NCBI GenBank assembly: GCA_027315365.1
Contig: DAHUYF010000131.1
Location: 25,795 to 89,794 of the forward strand
Origin: Rhodospirillales bacterium
Lineage (GTDB): Bacteria; Pseudomonadota; Alphaproteobacteria; ATCC43930; CGMCC-115725
DNA: 64,000 nt
Reading direction: 5' to 3'
Below, in pieces: positions 45,070 through 53,251 of the stretch (position 1 is the stretch's first letter; every line of letters starts with the position of its first letter). Made by a program: the position numbers and the translations under genes. The notes under the pieces were generated by a model. That model saw nothing but the letters and a program-made list of their open reading frames with translations. It was not told the origin of the DNA and searched no databases.

Positions 45070-46421
45070 CCGCGCCGCCGCTCGGCTTTCGCCTCTGGCT
45101 GCGCACGGCGCTGCTTGCCGCCTCGGCGCTGCTCCCGGCCGCCGCCAGCGCCGCCGACAAGGCGCCGCTGCCCATCGTGTTCGTCCCGGGCAACGGCGAT
45201 TCGGCGGCGGTGTGGATGACGACCATCTGGCGCTTCGAATCGAACGGCTATCCCGCCGATCGGCTGCAGGCGATCGATTTCCGCCATCCGCTCGCGGCCG
45301 ACCGCTATGACGTGCCGCAGCCCGGCCATTCCACGGTGGGCGAAGAGACGCAGCAGCTCGCCGCGGCGGTCGCCGCGGTGGAAAAGCGTCTGCATGCGTC
45401 GAAGGTGATCCTCATCGCGCATTCGCGCGGCGGCAATATCGTGCGCAACTACCTGAAGAATGCCGGCGGCGCCGCGCATGCCGCCATCGCCATCCTGTGC
45501 GGTACGCCCAATCACGGCGTCCTGGTTTCGGACACGGTGCTGGTCGGCAGCGAGTTCAACGGTGCCGCGCCCTTTCTGCGCGACCTCAACGCCGGTCCGC
45601 AGGAGGTGGTGCCGGGGGTGCGCTTCATGACCGTCCGCAGCGACGGCAACGACAAATACGCCCAGCCCGACGGCCGTTTCCTCGGCCTGCCGGCGCTTGC
45701 CACCGGGATCGGCTCCGAGGGGCCGGCGCTCAACGGCGCGAGCAACGTCGTCGTCGCGCATGCCGATCATCGCGAGACCGGCTTCGGCCGCGAGGCCTTC
45801 GCACAGATGTACCGCTTCATCACCGGGCACGAGCCCCGGACCCGTGACGTGCTGCCGGAGAAGACGGTGACGCTGGACGGCAAGGTGAGCGCGTTCGAGG
45901 CGGGGATGCCGACCAATATCGGCGTCGCCGGCGCCGTGGTCGAAGTCTACAAGGTATCGTCCGAAACCGGCGAGCGCATCGGCAACGCGCTGCTGCGCAG
46001 GGTTACCGGCGAGGACGGTCAGTGGGGTCCGCTTAAACTCGAGCCCAAGGCGCATTACGAATTCATCCTCGCCGTGCCCGGCTTCCCGGTCACCCATATC
46101 TATCGCTCATCTTTTCCGCGCTCGAGCCGCTATGTCGATCTGCGCCCGCAGCTGCTGTCGAAGGAGGACCGCGACGCGGGCGCGGTCGTCTATATCAGCC
46201 GGCCGCGCGGCTATTTCGATCTCGGCCGCGATCACATCCTGCTCGACGGCGCGCCGCCGCCGGAAATCGCCCCGGGCGTGCCGAGCATCTCGACGGCCCG
46301 AATTGGCCTGCCGGCCGAGCCGCAGCGGACGGTAACGGCGGTGTTCAACCGCGAGCACATCGCGGTGCGCATCTGGCCGATCAAGGACGACCAGGTCAGC
46401 GTCGCCGAATTCACCTGGTGA
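45066..46421 (+). CDS. Exported lipase-like alpha/beta hydrolase with C-terminal domain
   Basis: The 451-residue protein has a signal peptide (to about residue 30, AASA-ADKAP). The alpha/beta hydrolase domain has VFVPGNGDSAAVW, nucleophile elbow LIAHSRGGNIVRNY and CGTPNHGV, with AHADHRETGF likely holding the catalytic His. The C-terminal 170 residues are a beta-rich domain (VTLDGKVSAFEAGMPTNIG, YISRPRGYFDLGRDHILLDG) that may bind sugar or lipid. The start GTG overlaps the aminotransferase stop, so it belongs to the same operon. A role as a deacylase in glycan tailoring is possible but unproven. Confidence 0.8.
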   Translation: MTAPPLGFRLWLRTALLAASALLPAAASAADKAPLPIVFVPGNGDSAAVWMTTIWRFESNGYPADRLQAIDFRHPLAADRYDVPQPGHSTVGEETQQLAAAVAAVEKRLHASKVILIAHSRGGNIVRNYLKNAGGAAHAAIAILCGTPNHGVLVSDTVLVGSEFNGAAPFLRDLNAGPQEVVPGVRFMTVRSDGNDKYAQPDGRFLGLPALATGIGSEGPALNGASNVVVAHADHRETGFGREAFAQMYRFITGHEPRTRDVLPEKTVTLDGKVSAFEAGMPTNIGVAGAVVEVYKVSSETGERIGNALLRRVTGEDGQWGPLKLEPKAHYEFILAVPGFPVTHIYRSSFPRSSRYVDLRPQLLSKEDRDAGAVVYISRPRGYFDLGRDHILLDGAPPPEIAPGVPSISTARIGLPAEPQRTVTAVFNREHIAVRIWPIKDDQVSVAEFTW

Positions 46422-46466
46422 GGCGCGCGGCTCAGGTCGGCGCGATGGCGTCGCTCTGCGCGGCGC

Positions 46467-46637
46467 TCACCGCCGATCGACTTTCGCCACCTTGAATTCC
46501 AGTTCGCGCAGCCGCCGCGCCAGTTGAGCCACCGCCGGCGCATGCTCCAGCTTGGCCAGCTGCTCGGCCAGCCGTGCCACTTCCTTCTCCAGGCTCTGGA
46601 CTTTCTCCGCCAGCGCGCTCAGCTCGTTTTCGGCCAT
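46467..46637 (-). CDS. Small coiled-coil protein, 56 residues
   Basis: This is a short gene that is easily overlooked. MAENELSALAEKVQSLEKEV continues ARLAEQLAKLEHAPAVA and ends RELEFKVAKVDRR, a continuous heptad-like pattern of Leu/Val residues, hence a coiled coil of the SlyX/prefoldin-like type. It is preceded by a perfect ribosome-binding site (ggagg, 8 bases from the ATG). It is the last gene of the minus-strand glycan operon, 33 bases after the small transporter. The function is unknown. Confidence 0.7.
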   Translation of the reverse strand: MAENELSALAEKVQSLEKEVARLAEQLAKLEHAPAVAQLARRLRELEFKVAKVDRR

Positions 46638-46670
46638 GTCCGGTTCCTCCCGGGAAAGCAGGGCGCGCCC

Positions 46671-47015
46671 TCACGCCTGATGCAGCAGCACGATCCCCAC
46701 CGCGATGAAGGCGATGCCGGCGACCTGCGGCAGGCCCAACGGCTCGCCCCAGGCGTAATGCGCGATCAGCGCCACGGCAATGTAGCTGAAGGAGACGCTG
46801 GGAAAGGCGAGGCTGATCGGTATTTTTCGGATGGCGAGGATGTAGAGCACGGCGGCGAACCCGTAGATCCCGAGGCCGACGAGGGTAGAGGGATCGAGGA
46901 ATTGGCCCATGACGTCTGCGCCGCGCGCCGCGCCGGCCTTGAGCAGCACCTGGCCGAGGATGCCGCACAGGATGGCGGCGACCAGGGCGGCGTAATAGGG
47001 CAGCAGTGCCGGCAT
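46671..47015 (-). CDS. Small EamA/SMR-type membrane transporter
   Basis: The 114-residue protein has four predicted TM helices (about 4-24, 43-62, 71-88, 96-112). Its motifs are ILCGILGQVLLKAG, AVLYILAIRKIPISLAFP and YAWGEPLGLPQVAGIAFIAVGIVLL. It resembles ArnE/ArnF-type flippase subunits and SMR half transporters. It overlaps the GT2 gene by one base, which supports coupling. A role in flipping a polyprenyl-phosphate sugar is an inference from context. Confidence 0.75.
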   Translation of the reverse strand: MPALLPYYAALVAAILCGILGQVLLKAGAARGADVMGQFLDPSTLVGLGIYGFAAVLYILAIRKIPISLAFPSVSFSYIAVALIAHYAWGEPLGLPQVAGIAFIAVGIVLLHQA

Positions 47016-48001
47016 CAGCGTCGCATCGCCAGCGTGCCGATCCGGTCGTCGGGTTGGCGCAGCTGGTGCGTGGCGCTCAGCGTCACGTCCTTGACCACGG
47101 ATTGCGGCTTGCGGTTGGCGGTGAGGTAGAGCCGGCCGAGATATTCGCCGATGAGGCCGAGCATGGTGAGCTGTACGCCCGAGAGCAGCAGCACCGCCAC
47201 CGCGATCGAGGCCCAGCCCGGCGGCGTCTGGTCGAACAGCGCCTCCAGCACCACCCAGATCGCGCCGAACAGCCCGGTCAATCCCAGCAGGAAGCCGCCG
47301 AAGGTGGCGAGCCGCAGCGGCATGACCGAGAAATTGACCACCATGTTGAGCCACAGCCGCACCAGCCGGCGCAGGGTGTAGTTGCTGCGGCCATGGGTGC
47401 GCGGCAGATGCTGCACCTCGAGCCGGCCGAGCGATTGCGTCACCTGCAGGATGAGGCCGTCGAGATAAGGAAAGGGCCCTTCGTAGCGCGTGATCTCGCG
47501 GACGACGAAGGCGCTGAGGCAGCGGAAGCTCGAGAGGTAGAGGCCCTTGGGCTTGTCGAGCAGCCAGTCGGCGACGCGGTTGGTGAAGCGGCTGCCGAGA
47601 TTGCGCCAGAAGGCGTGCTTCTTCTGCGCGTAATAGGTGTAGACCGCCTCCTTGCCGCTGGATTGCGCGTATTCCAGCAGGCGCAGCACCTCCGAGGGAG
47701 GGTTCTGGAGATCATCGTCCATGGTGATGACATGCGCGCCGGCGGCATGGCGCAGCCCGGCCATGACGGCGTTGTGTTCGCCGAAATTGCGCGACAGATT
47801 GACCAGCGTCAGCGGCACCCGCGCGCGCGCCAGCAGGCTCTGGCAGACGGCGAGGCTGTCATCGGGGCTGCAATCGTTCACCAGCACGATCTCATGGCCG
47901 CCCGGCACCTCGAGGCCCTCCAGCGCCGCGACGAGATCGCCGACGCTGCCGGCGCCGTTGTAGACGGGGATGACGATGCTGAGGGCGGGCGTTGCGTTCA
48001 T
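47015..48001 (-). CDS. ArnC/DPM1-like GT2 glycosyltransferase
   Basis: The 328-residue protein has an N-terminal GT-A domain (LSIVIPVYNGAGSV, IVLVNDCSPDDS). SRNFGEHNAVMAGLRHA and TMDDDLQNPP (DxD-type metal motif) follow. Two C-terminal TM helices (about 233-254 and 268-290) with RKPQSVVKD near the end match the polyprenyl-phosphate sugar transferase group (ArnC, GtrB). It likely transfers a sugar from a nucleotide to undecaprenyl phosphate on the cytoplasmic face. It overlaps both neighbours. Confidence 0.9.
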   Translation of the reverse strand: MNATPALSIVIPVYNGAGSVGDLVAALEGLEVPGGHEIVLVNDCSPDDSLAVCQSLLARARVPLTLVNLSRNFGEHNAVMAGLRHAAGAHVITMDDDLQNPPSEVLRLLEYAQSSGKEAVYTYYAQKKHAFWRNLGSRFTNRVADWLLDKPKGLYLSSFRCLSAFVVREITRYEGPFPYLDGLILQVTQSLGRLEVQHLPRTHGRSNYTLRRLVRLWLNMVVNFSVMPLRLATFGGFLLGLTGLFGAIWVVLEALFDQTPPGWASIAVAVLLLSGVQLTMLGLIGEYLGRLYLTANRKPQSVVKDVTLSATHQLRQPDDRIGTLAMRR

Positions 48002-48723
48002 GGCTTCACCGCGACGGCCAGGATCGAGCCGCCGAAAGGCAGGGACAGCCCGGCGCCAAGCAGGCGCCGCTCCAGCGCGACGACCGCGCCGAACACTCGC
48101 TCCACCGGCGCCGGCAGCAGCTCGACGTCGCTCGCCCCGGCGCGGCGCCACAGCTTGCGCCGGAGCACCATGAGGGGGAAGAGGAAGCCGTTCCAGTAGC
48201 GGGCGCGGATGCGGGCGAAGCCGGCCTCGGCGAGGCGCCGGCGCAGCTCGGCGCGGCCGTAGCGGCGGGCATTGCCGACCGCGTCGTCATGCGCCGAAGC
48301 GAGCCAGCGATAGGCCGGCAGGTTGAGCACCAGCAGGCCGCCGGGCTTGAGGCAGCGGCGGAAGCCGGCGAGCGCCTGCGCCTCGTCGACGCCGCGATGG
48401 CAGAGCACGTCGGCGCTGAGCACGGCATCGAAGCTGTCCGCGGCGAAAGGCAGCCGGTCGACCGAGCCGATGGCGAGCAGCGCGCCGCTCTTCTCGCGCG
48501 CCAGAAGCGCTGCGCCGGCATCGATCTCGAGTCCGACCAGCGCCGCCTCGGGCAGCGCCGCCGCCAGCCGCGCCAGCAGCCCGCCCGTGCCGCAGCCGGC
48601 ATCGAGCAGCCGGCGCCGCGCCGGCGCTTCGGCGAGCGCCGCCAGCAGATGGGCATGGAGGCCGCGGAACCACCACATCCGCTCCTCCGCCGCCGCCAGC
48701 CGGACATATTCGCCGCGCTCCAC
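47998..48723 (-). CDS. SAM-dependent methyltransferase (class I)
   Basis: The 241-residue protein starts MERGEYVRLAAAEERMWWFRG. It has motif I LLDAGCGTGGLLARLA, motif post-I LVGLEIDAG, then GSVDRLPFAADSFDAVLSADVL (motif II) and LKPGGLLVLNLPAY (motif III). The C-terminus has a hydrophobic segment (FLFPLMVLRRKLW). The acceptor is unknown. The WWFRG N-terminus is typical of methyltransferases next to polyprenyl sugar transferases. It overlaps the GT2 gene (ATGA). Confidence 0.88.
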   Translation of the reverse strand: MERGEYVRLAAAEERMWWFRGLHAHLLAALAEAPARRRLLDAGCGTGGLLARLAAALPEAALVGLEIDAGAALLAREKSGALLAIGSVDRLPFAADSFDAVLSADVLCHRGVDEAQALAGFRRCLKPGGLLVLNLPAYRWLASAHDDAVGNARRYGRAELRRRLAEAGFARIRARYWNGFLFPLMVLRRKLWRRAGASDVELLPAPVERVFGAVVALERRLLGAGLSLPFGGSILAVAVKP

Positions 48724-48732
48724 GCCGTCGGC

Positions 48733-50409
48733 CTACTTGCGGCCGGCGAGTAGGCGCGCCTGCGCCTGCTGCGCCAGCGCGCCGCGCCGGTCGATGACCT
48801 CGGAGAGCACCGTGCCCATCCGCTCGACGCGATAGATGACCTTGCCGGGCAGCGAGTTCTGGCAATTGTCCTTGGTGAAGGCGATGAAGAACTGCGCCTT
48901 TTCATGCGTCCAGGTATAGATGAAATTGCTCGGAAAGTAATAGGCGGCCGAATTAGGCGGCCCGCAGACCGCGACGGTGAAATCGTGGTTCATGAAGTCG
49001 GCGCCGTACTCGGCGCGCAGATGGTCTTCCAGCGCGCCGACCGCCTCGGCGTAGGAATTGGCCCAATAGTCGAGCTTGAACAGCCCGGCCGCGCCTTCGA
49101 CGCCGCCGATGAAGCCGTTGTAGTAGACGTACTCGTCGGGATGCAGCCGCGCCATGATGGCGATGTGGAACAGGGCGTAAAGCGCCAGCACGCCATAGGC
49201 GTAGCCGCGCTGCGGCAAACGCTGGAGCCGGTCGAGGGCGCGGTCGGCGAGCGCCGCGGCGAGCGCGGCGATGAGCGGCAGCACGAAGATGAAATGCCGC
49301 ATGCCGTCGAACAGCACCGCCTTGATCGCCACCGCATAGGCGACGGGAAAGACGATGGCGAATCCCAGCATGAAGAACTGCAGCGTCGGCACGCGCGCCA
49401 GCGTCCGGCGGCGGCGCCAGAGGACGGCGAGGGCGACGATGGGCGATGCCGCCAGCAGCAGCAGGATCAGCTCCGGCAGGGCCAGCACGATGTAGGTCGG
49501 CAGATAGACCCAGGGCAGGTCGGAGGCGGGGAAGTAGCGGCCGGCGAAGAGCGTGCGGAAGGGGAATATCTCGTGCGAGAAATAGCGCAGCGTCTGCAGC
49601 GGATGGCTGAACGGCGCCTGCTGCGCCCAGGGCCAGAACAGCAGCATCACCGGATAGGCCAGCGCCACCGCCGGCAGCAGCACCCGCCAGGCGCCCGTCC
49701 AGCCGGCGGCGAAACCGGCGGCGAGGCGCCGCGTCTCCAGCGCGCGCCACAGCGCGAAGAGCAGCAGGGCCAATCCGAGATAGCCGAACAGCAGCAGCCC
49801 GCCGACGCGCACGCCGAGCGCGAGGCCGGCGGCGGCGCCGAATTTCGCCACCAGCCGTCCGCGCGGCTGCGGCAGTTCGGGGACGATGCGCATCAGGTAG
49901 TAGATCGCCCAGACCATGCCGACCGCGAAGGGCACGTCCTTCGGGTTGTTGAACATCTGGCCGTAGTAGTTGGGCGTGAGCAGCAGGAAGAGCGCGGCGA
50001 GAAAGCCGGCGCGCGGCCCCATCAGCACGCGGCCGAGCTTCCAGGTGCCGATGATGCCGACGACGCCGACGATGCCGTTGAGGAGATGACGCGTCTCGTA
50101 GAGGCCGAAAGGCGAGATCTTGTCGAGCAGCGCCGCGGTGAGGTCGAAGGCCGCGCCGTAATTGTAGAGGTCGCCCCACCGGAAGGCGCGGAGATCGTGA
50201 AAGAAGGAGAGGTAGTAATCGAGGACGAAGAAGCCGTACCAGCTGTGCACGTCCTCGTCCCAGGTGACGCCGTAATCGGTGAAGGTGACGACGACCAGCG
50301 CCGCGGCGCCGACGAACAGCCCGAGAGCCAACCGGTCCCAGAGCGGCAGCGCGACGCGCGGAGGCGATGTGCGTGTCGAATCGCCGGCGATGCCTCTTGC
50401 TCCGATCAT
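48733..50409 (-). CDS. GT-C-type membrane glycosyltransferase (PMT/ArnT-like)
   Basis: The 558-residue protein has about 10 to 12 TM helices. The first loop has the acidic motif YGVTWDEDVHSWYG typical of GT-C catalysis. Then come PNYYGQMFNNPKDVPFAVGMVWAIYYL and HPLQTLRYFSHE, and a C-terminal periplasmic domain. It is expected to use a polyprenyl-phosphate sugar and glycosylate a lipid or protein in the periplasm. Its ATG overlaps the stop of the upstream glycosyltransferase (ATGA). The exact donor and acceptor are unknown. Confidence 0.8.
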   Translation of the reverse strand: MIGARGIAGDSTRTSPPRVALPLWDRLALGLFVGAAALVVVTFTDYGVTWDEDVHSWYGFFVLDYYLSFFHDLRAFRWGDLYNYGAAFDLTAALLDKISPFGLYETRHLLNGIVGVVGIIGTWKLGRVLMGPRAGFLAALFLLLTPNYYGQMFNNPKDVPFAVGMVWAIYYLMRIVPELPQPRGRLVAKFGAAAGLALGVRVGGLLLFGYLGLALLLFALWRALETRRLAAGFAAGWTGAWRVLLPAVALAYPVMLLFWPWAQQAPFSHPLQTLRYFSHEIFPFRTLFAGRYFPASDLPWVYLPTYIVLALPELILLLLAASPIVALAVLWRRRRTLARVPTLQFFMLGFAIVFPVAYAVAIKAVLFDGMRHFIFVLPLIAALAAALADRALDRLQRLPQRGYAYGVLALYALFHIAIMARLHPDEYVYYNGFIGGVEGAAGLFKLDYWANSYAEAVGALEDHLRAEYGADFMNHDFTVAVCGPPNSAAYYFPSNFIYTWTHEKAQFFIAFTKDNCQNSLPGKVIYRVERMGTVLSEVIDRRGALAQQAQARLLAGRK

Positions 50410-51569
50410 CCGAGCCCCGCCTCGGCCAGCAGCCCGGAGATAACGGCGTCGCTGCCGAAATATTCCGCCGCCAGCATCCGCGCGGCGCGGCTGTGGCGGG
50501 GGTAGTCGGCGTTGACCGCGTCGACCGCCGCCTCCGCCTCCTCGGGACCGGTGAATTCGAACAGGCCTTCGCCGACCGGGTAGAAGCGGCTGAATCCCGT
50601 CTTCATCGTGATCACCGGCCGGCCGGCGGCGAGGTAGCAGACGCTGCGGTCGCTGAACCAGCCGCTGTTGGGGCGGACATAGATGTCCTTGGCGACGGTA
50701 AACTCGCCGCGCGAGCCGCAGATGAACCGGGCGTAGCTCTCCATGCTGGCCGAGACCGGGCGCGGATCGACCAGCCGCCAGCCCTGCCCTGCGACCTCCG
50801 CCTCGACCTCCGGCGTCGGCGGCAGCATCGCCATGGTGAAGCATTGCGGGCGGCGCCGCGGCAGGTCGAGGAAGCGCAGGAAATTGACGTGCTTCGACCA
50901 GACATAGGTCTCGCCGCCGAAGGCGATGTTCTTGCCCTTGTTCTCCCAGGTGGCGATGGTCGAGAAGCAGTCCGGTGCCTCGGCGTCGGTGGGCCATTCA
51001 TCGAGCACCACCGGCGGCCGCGTCGGCTTCCACGGGACGCCGCACAGCGGCACGATCCAGCCGGGGCCGCCGACATTCTCGCCATAGGTGAAGAAATCCG
51101 TGTGCGCGTCGAGATAGGCGCGCGTCGCGGGATCGGCGCCGGCGTATTTGATCTGCTCGTAGACCGGATCCGTGTCGATCATCAGCCGGCGCGGACAGGC
51201 CATGTGCTCGTCGCGCAGCCGGACCGCGCCGCAGAGATTGAGGAGCGCGTCGCTCTCGCGGTAGAGCCGCACGACCGCGTCGCGCGACAGCCCGTGATAG
51301 ACGTCGTTGATCGCGTCCCAATAGGCCCAGCGCCCGCCGAGCCCATAGCGCTCCATCATGCGCCGGACGCAATCGACATTGTAGGCGCAGTCCATCACCA
51401 CGCTGTTGCGGCGGGGGTCGTAGGGGTTGGCGCCGTGATCCTCGACGTACCAGGCCTCGTAGCCGAGCCGTTCGAGGCCGAGGATGTAGTGCATGGCCTG
51501 CCAGGCGATGCCGGCAAGCGGCATCTGGCCGGCGAAATGCAGCACGACGATACGGCCACGCGAAGCCAA
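50406..51569 (-). CDS. Glycosyltransferase-like protein
   Basis: The 387-residue protein has no TM. It begins IVVLHFAGQMPLAGIAWQAMHYILGLERLGYEAWYVED. The C-terminal GT-B-like region has TVAKDIYVRPNSGWFSDRSVCYLAAGRPVITMKTGF, with the donor-site motif S-x-G-x-R-x-V-I. This is the pattern of predicted GT4/GT1-type enzymes in surface-polysaccharide clusters. It starts the minus-strand run that continues into the GT-C, methyltransferase and GT2 genes. The substrates are unknown. Confidence 0.7.
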   Translation of the reverse strand: MASRGRIVVLHFAGQMPLAGIAWQAMHYILGLERLGYEAWYVEDHGANPYDPRRNSVVMDCAYNVDCVRRMMERYGLGGRWAYWDAINDVYHGLSRDAVVRLYRESDALLNLCGAVRLRDEHMACPRRLMIDTDPVYEQIKYAGADPATRAYLDAHTDFFTYGENVGGPGWIVPLCGVPWKPTRPPVVLDEWPTDAEAPDCFSTIATWENKGKNIAFGGETYVWSKHVNFLRFLDLPRRRPQCFTMAMLPPTPEVEAEVAGQGWRLVDPRPVSASMESYARFICGSRGEFTVAKDIYVRPNSGWFSDRSVCYLAAGRPVITMKTGFSRFYPVGEGLFEFTGPEEAEAAVDAVNADYPRHSRAARMLAAEYFGSDAVISGLLAEAGLG

Positions 51570-51651
51570 GGACAGCGTTTCCCCACGCGAAATTGGCCGG
51601 ACAATAGCCGGGACATCGTGGCGATTCCATGGCCGCCGCGGCGGGCAACTC

Positions 51652-52029
51652 CTAGGGCGGCTCGGGCGGGCAGGGCTGCTTCTGGCTGTCGAGAAAGTCG
51701 TTCACCGACGCCTCGGCCGAGCGGAACTCGCCGGACAGCACGCCGAGGCCGCGGCTGCGCCAATACTTGACGTAGGCGTCCGGCAGCTGGGGCCCGACAT
51801 GGCGCGAGCAGACGCCATTGTCCTGGTTGAGGTTCCAGGCGTTGAACACCCGGTCGAGATAGTCGTTGCAGCGCTCGCGCGCCCCGCTCGGAGCACCGTT
51901 CTCGAGCGTCGCCGGCGCGGCGCAATCGGCATAGAGGCTACGCGCGGTCTTGTACTCCTGGGCCGCTGCGGCGCCGGTCCACAGCACCAGCAGCGCCGCG
52001 GCGGCAGCCAGAGCCTGCGCATAGGTCAT
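51652..52029 (-). CDS. Rap1a/Tai-like secreted protein
   Basis: The 125-residue protein has a signal peptide (MTYAQALAAAAALLVLWTGAAAAQ). The mature domain, with Cys residues spaced as SLYADC, ARERCNDYLDRV, GVCSRHV and KQPCPP, resembles the Rap1a/Tai fold. Rap1a/Tai proteins were named as T6SS immunity proteins, but many stand-alone paralogues occur. No effector or secretion gene is near, so immunity is not claimed. It is on the same strand as the 101-residue secreted protein, 15 bases away. Confidence 0.6.
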   Translation of the reverse strand: MTYAQALAAAAALLVLWTGAAAAQEYKTARSLYADCAAPATLENGAPSGARERCNDYLDRVFNAWNLNQDNGVCSRHVGPQLPDAYVKYWRSRGLGVLSGEFRSAEASVNDFLDSQKQPCPPEPP

Positions 52030-52044
52030 GGCGAGGCTGCTCCG

Positions 52045-52350
52045 CTAATGCACGGCATCGTGCGGCAGATCTCGCTCGGTGATCGCGCCGTTGCTGCGGA
52101 TGATGAGGGCGACGCGCCGGCCCGGCCCGGCGAGCGCGGTGCAGGTCCAGCTGCCGTCGCCCTGCTGCGCCAGCCCGTCGATCTCGAAATAGCCGCGATC
52201 GGCCACCATCTGGGCGATCTGCGCCCGCGACATCGGTTCCGAAACCATGTCGCTGCGCGGCGTCGGCGGCGGCCCGAACGCGCCCTCGTTCTGCGCCGAG
52301 GCGGCGACCGGCAGCACCAGCAGGCAGAGCGTCACGGCGAAGCGAAGCAT
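52045..52350 (-). CDS. Small secreted protein of unknown function
   Basis: The 101-residue protein has a signal peptide (MLRFAVTLCLLVLPVAASAQ). A short domain follows: MSRAQIAQMVADRGYFEIDGLAQQGDGSWTCTALAGPG, given by its key segments, ending RVALIIRSNGAITERDL. It is reminiscent of PepSY-like modules, but this is weak. I chose the ATG at the signal peptide; a longer frame upstream is unconvincing. It is separated from the FkbM gene by about 70 bases and followed by the Rap1a-like gene. Confidence 0.6.
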   Translation of the reverse strand: MLRFAVTLCLLVLPVAASAQNEGAFGPPPTPRSDMVSEPMSRAQIAQMVADRGYFEIDGLAQQGDGSWTCTALAGPGRRVALIIRSNGAITERDLPHDAVH

Positions 52351-52420
52351 TCTGGGCGGTCTCCCCCATTGACTTGGCGTGCGGGCGTTACGCCGGAGTG
52401 GTCGCATCATGAAAAATCTT

Positions 52421-53203
52421 TCATGACACGGGCGCGGATGTTGCGGTCGCAAGCCTTGCATAGATGTCGCCCGATGTCTCCCCTGGCGCTGGTGCGGTCA
52501 GCTCCGCCGCCATCGCCGCGGCCGAGCGCCAGCCCGCGAGGGGGAAGCGCATGCTCTCGCCGGGCGAGCGGTTGAAGCGGTAGTCGGCGAGCGCGTCAAG
52601 TCGCCGCAGCGCCGCCAGCGCCGCCTCGGGCGCCGCGGCGAGGTATTCGAAGGAGAGCGCCGGCAGCGGCTGCGACAGGCCGCGAAGCACCTCCGCCTCG
52701 AAGCCCTCGACATCGATCTTGCAGAAATCGGGCGCGCCGTGCGCGGCGATGAGCGTGTCGAGCGTGGTGACCCGCACGCGCCGCCGCTCGCGCCAGTCGG
52801 TGCCGGCGAAGCCCGCGCTTTCGGCCACCAGCGCGCGCCAATGCGGCGACAGCGACGCGACGGTGGGATTCCGCGGATCGATGGCGAGGTCGGCGTCGCC
52901 GGCCGCGGCACCGAGCGCGGCGCCGATCACGACGACGCGCGGGTTGCGGGCGAACAGCCGGCGCAGCACCGCGAGCGGCGCCGGCTGCGGCTCGACCGCC
53001 ACGACGCGCCGCGCGCCCAGCGCCAGAAAATGGCCGGTGCGGTCGCCGAGATGCGCGCCGATGTCGAAGCAGAGCCCGCCCGGCGGCACGAAGGCGCGAT
53101 AGAAGGCGCGGGCGCGGCGCCGTTGCAGCGGCCGGGCATGATAGATGGCGGCCGAGCGTGCCAGGCCGTAGCCGTGATCGACGAGATCGCGCAGCGAGCC
53201 CAT
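52421..53203 (-). CDS. FkbM-family methyltransferase
   Basis: The 260-residue SAM enzyme begins MGSLRDLVDHGYGLARSAAIYHARPLQRRR. It has motif I CFDIGAHLGDRTGHFLALGARRVVAVEPQP, then VTTLDTLIAAHGAPDFCKIDVEGFEAEVLRGL, which is the FkbM signature (DFxKIDVEGxE). FkbM-type enzymes O-methylate sugars or polyketides. It marks the left part of the glycan locus and is on the same strand as the other transferases. Confidence 0.9.
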   Translation of the reverse strand: MGSLRDLVDHGYGLARSAAIYHARPLQRRRARAFYRAFVPPGGLCFDIGAHLGDRTGHFLALGARRVVAVEPQPAPLAVLRRLFARNPRVVVIGAALGAAAGDADLAIDPRNPTVASLSPHWRALVAESAGFAGTDWRERRRVRVTTLDTLIAAHGAPDFCKIDVEGFEAEVLRGLSQPLPALSFEYLAAAPEAALAALRRLDALADYRFNRSPGESMRFPLAGWRSAAAMAAELTAPAPGETSGDIYARLATATSAPVS

Positions 53204-53251
53204 ATCCCTGTCCCCGACGGGACAGAGATAGCACGGCGCCGGGCATGCCGG

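Noticed and set aside
51652..52029. Type VI secretion immunity protein (Rap1a/Tai)
   Set aside because: No effector, VgrG or secretion gene lies nearby; the fold resemblance alone does not support immunity.
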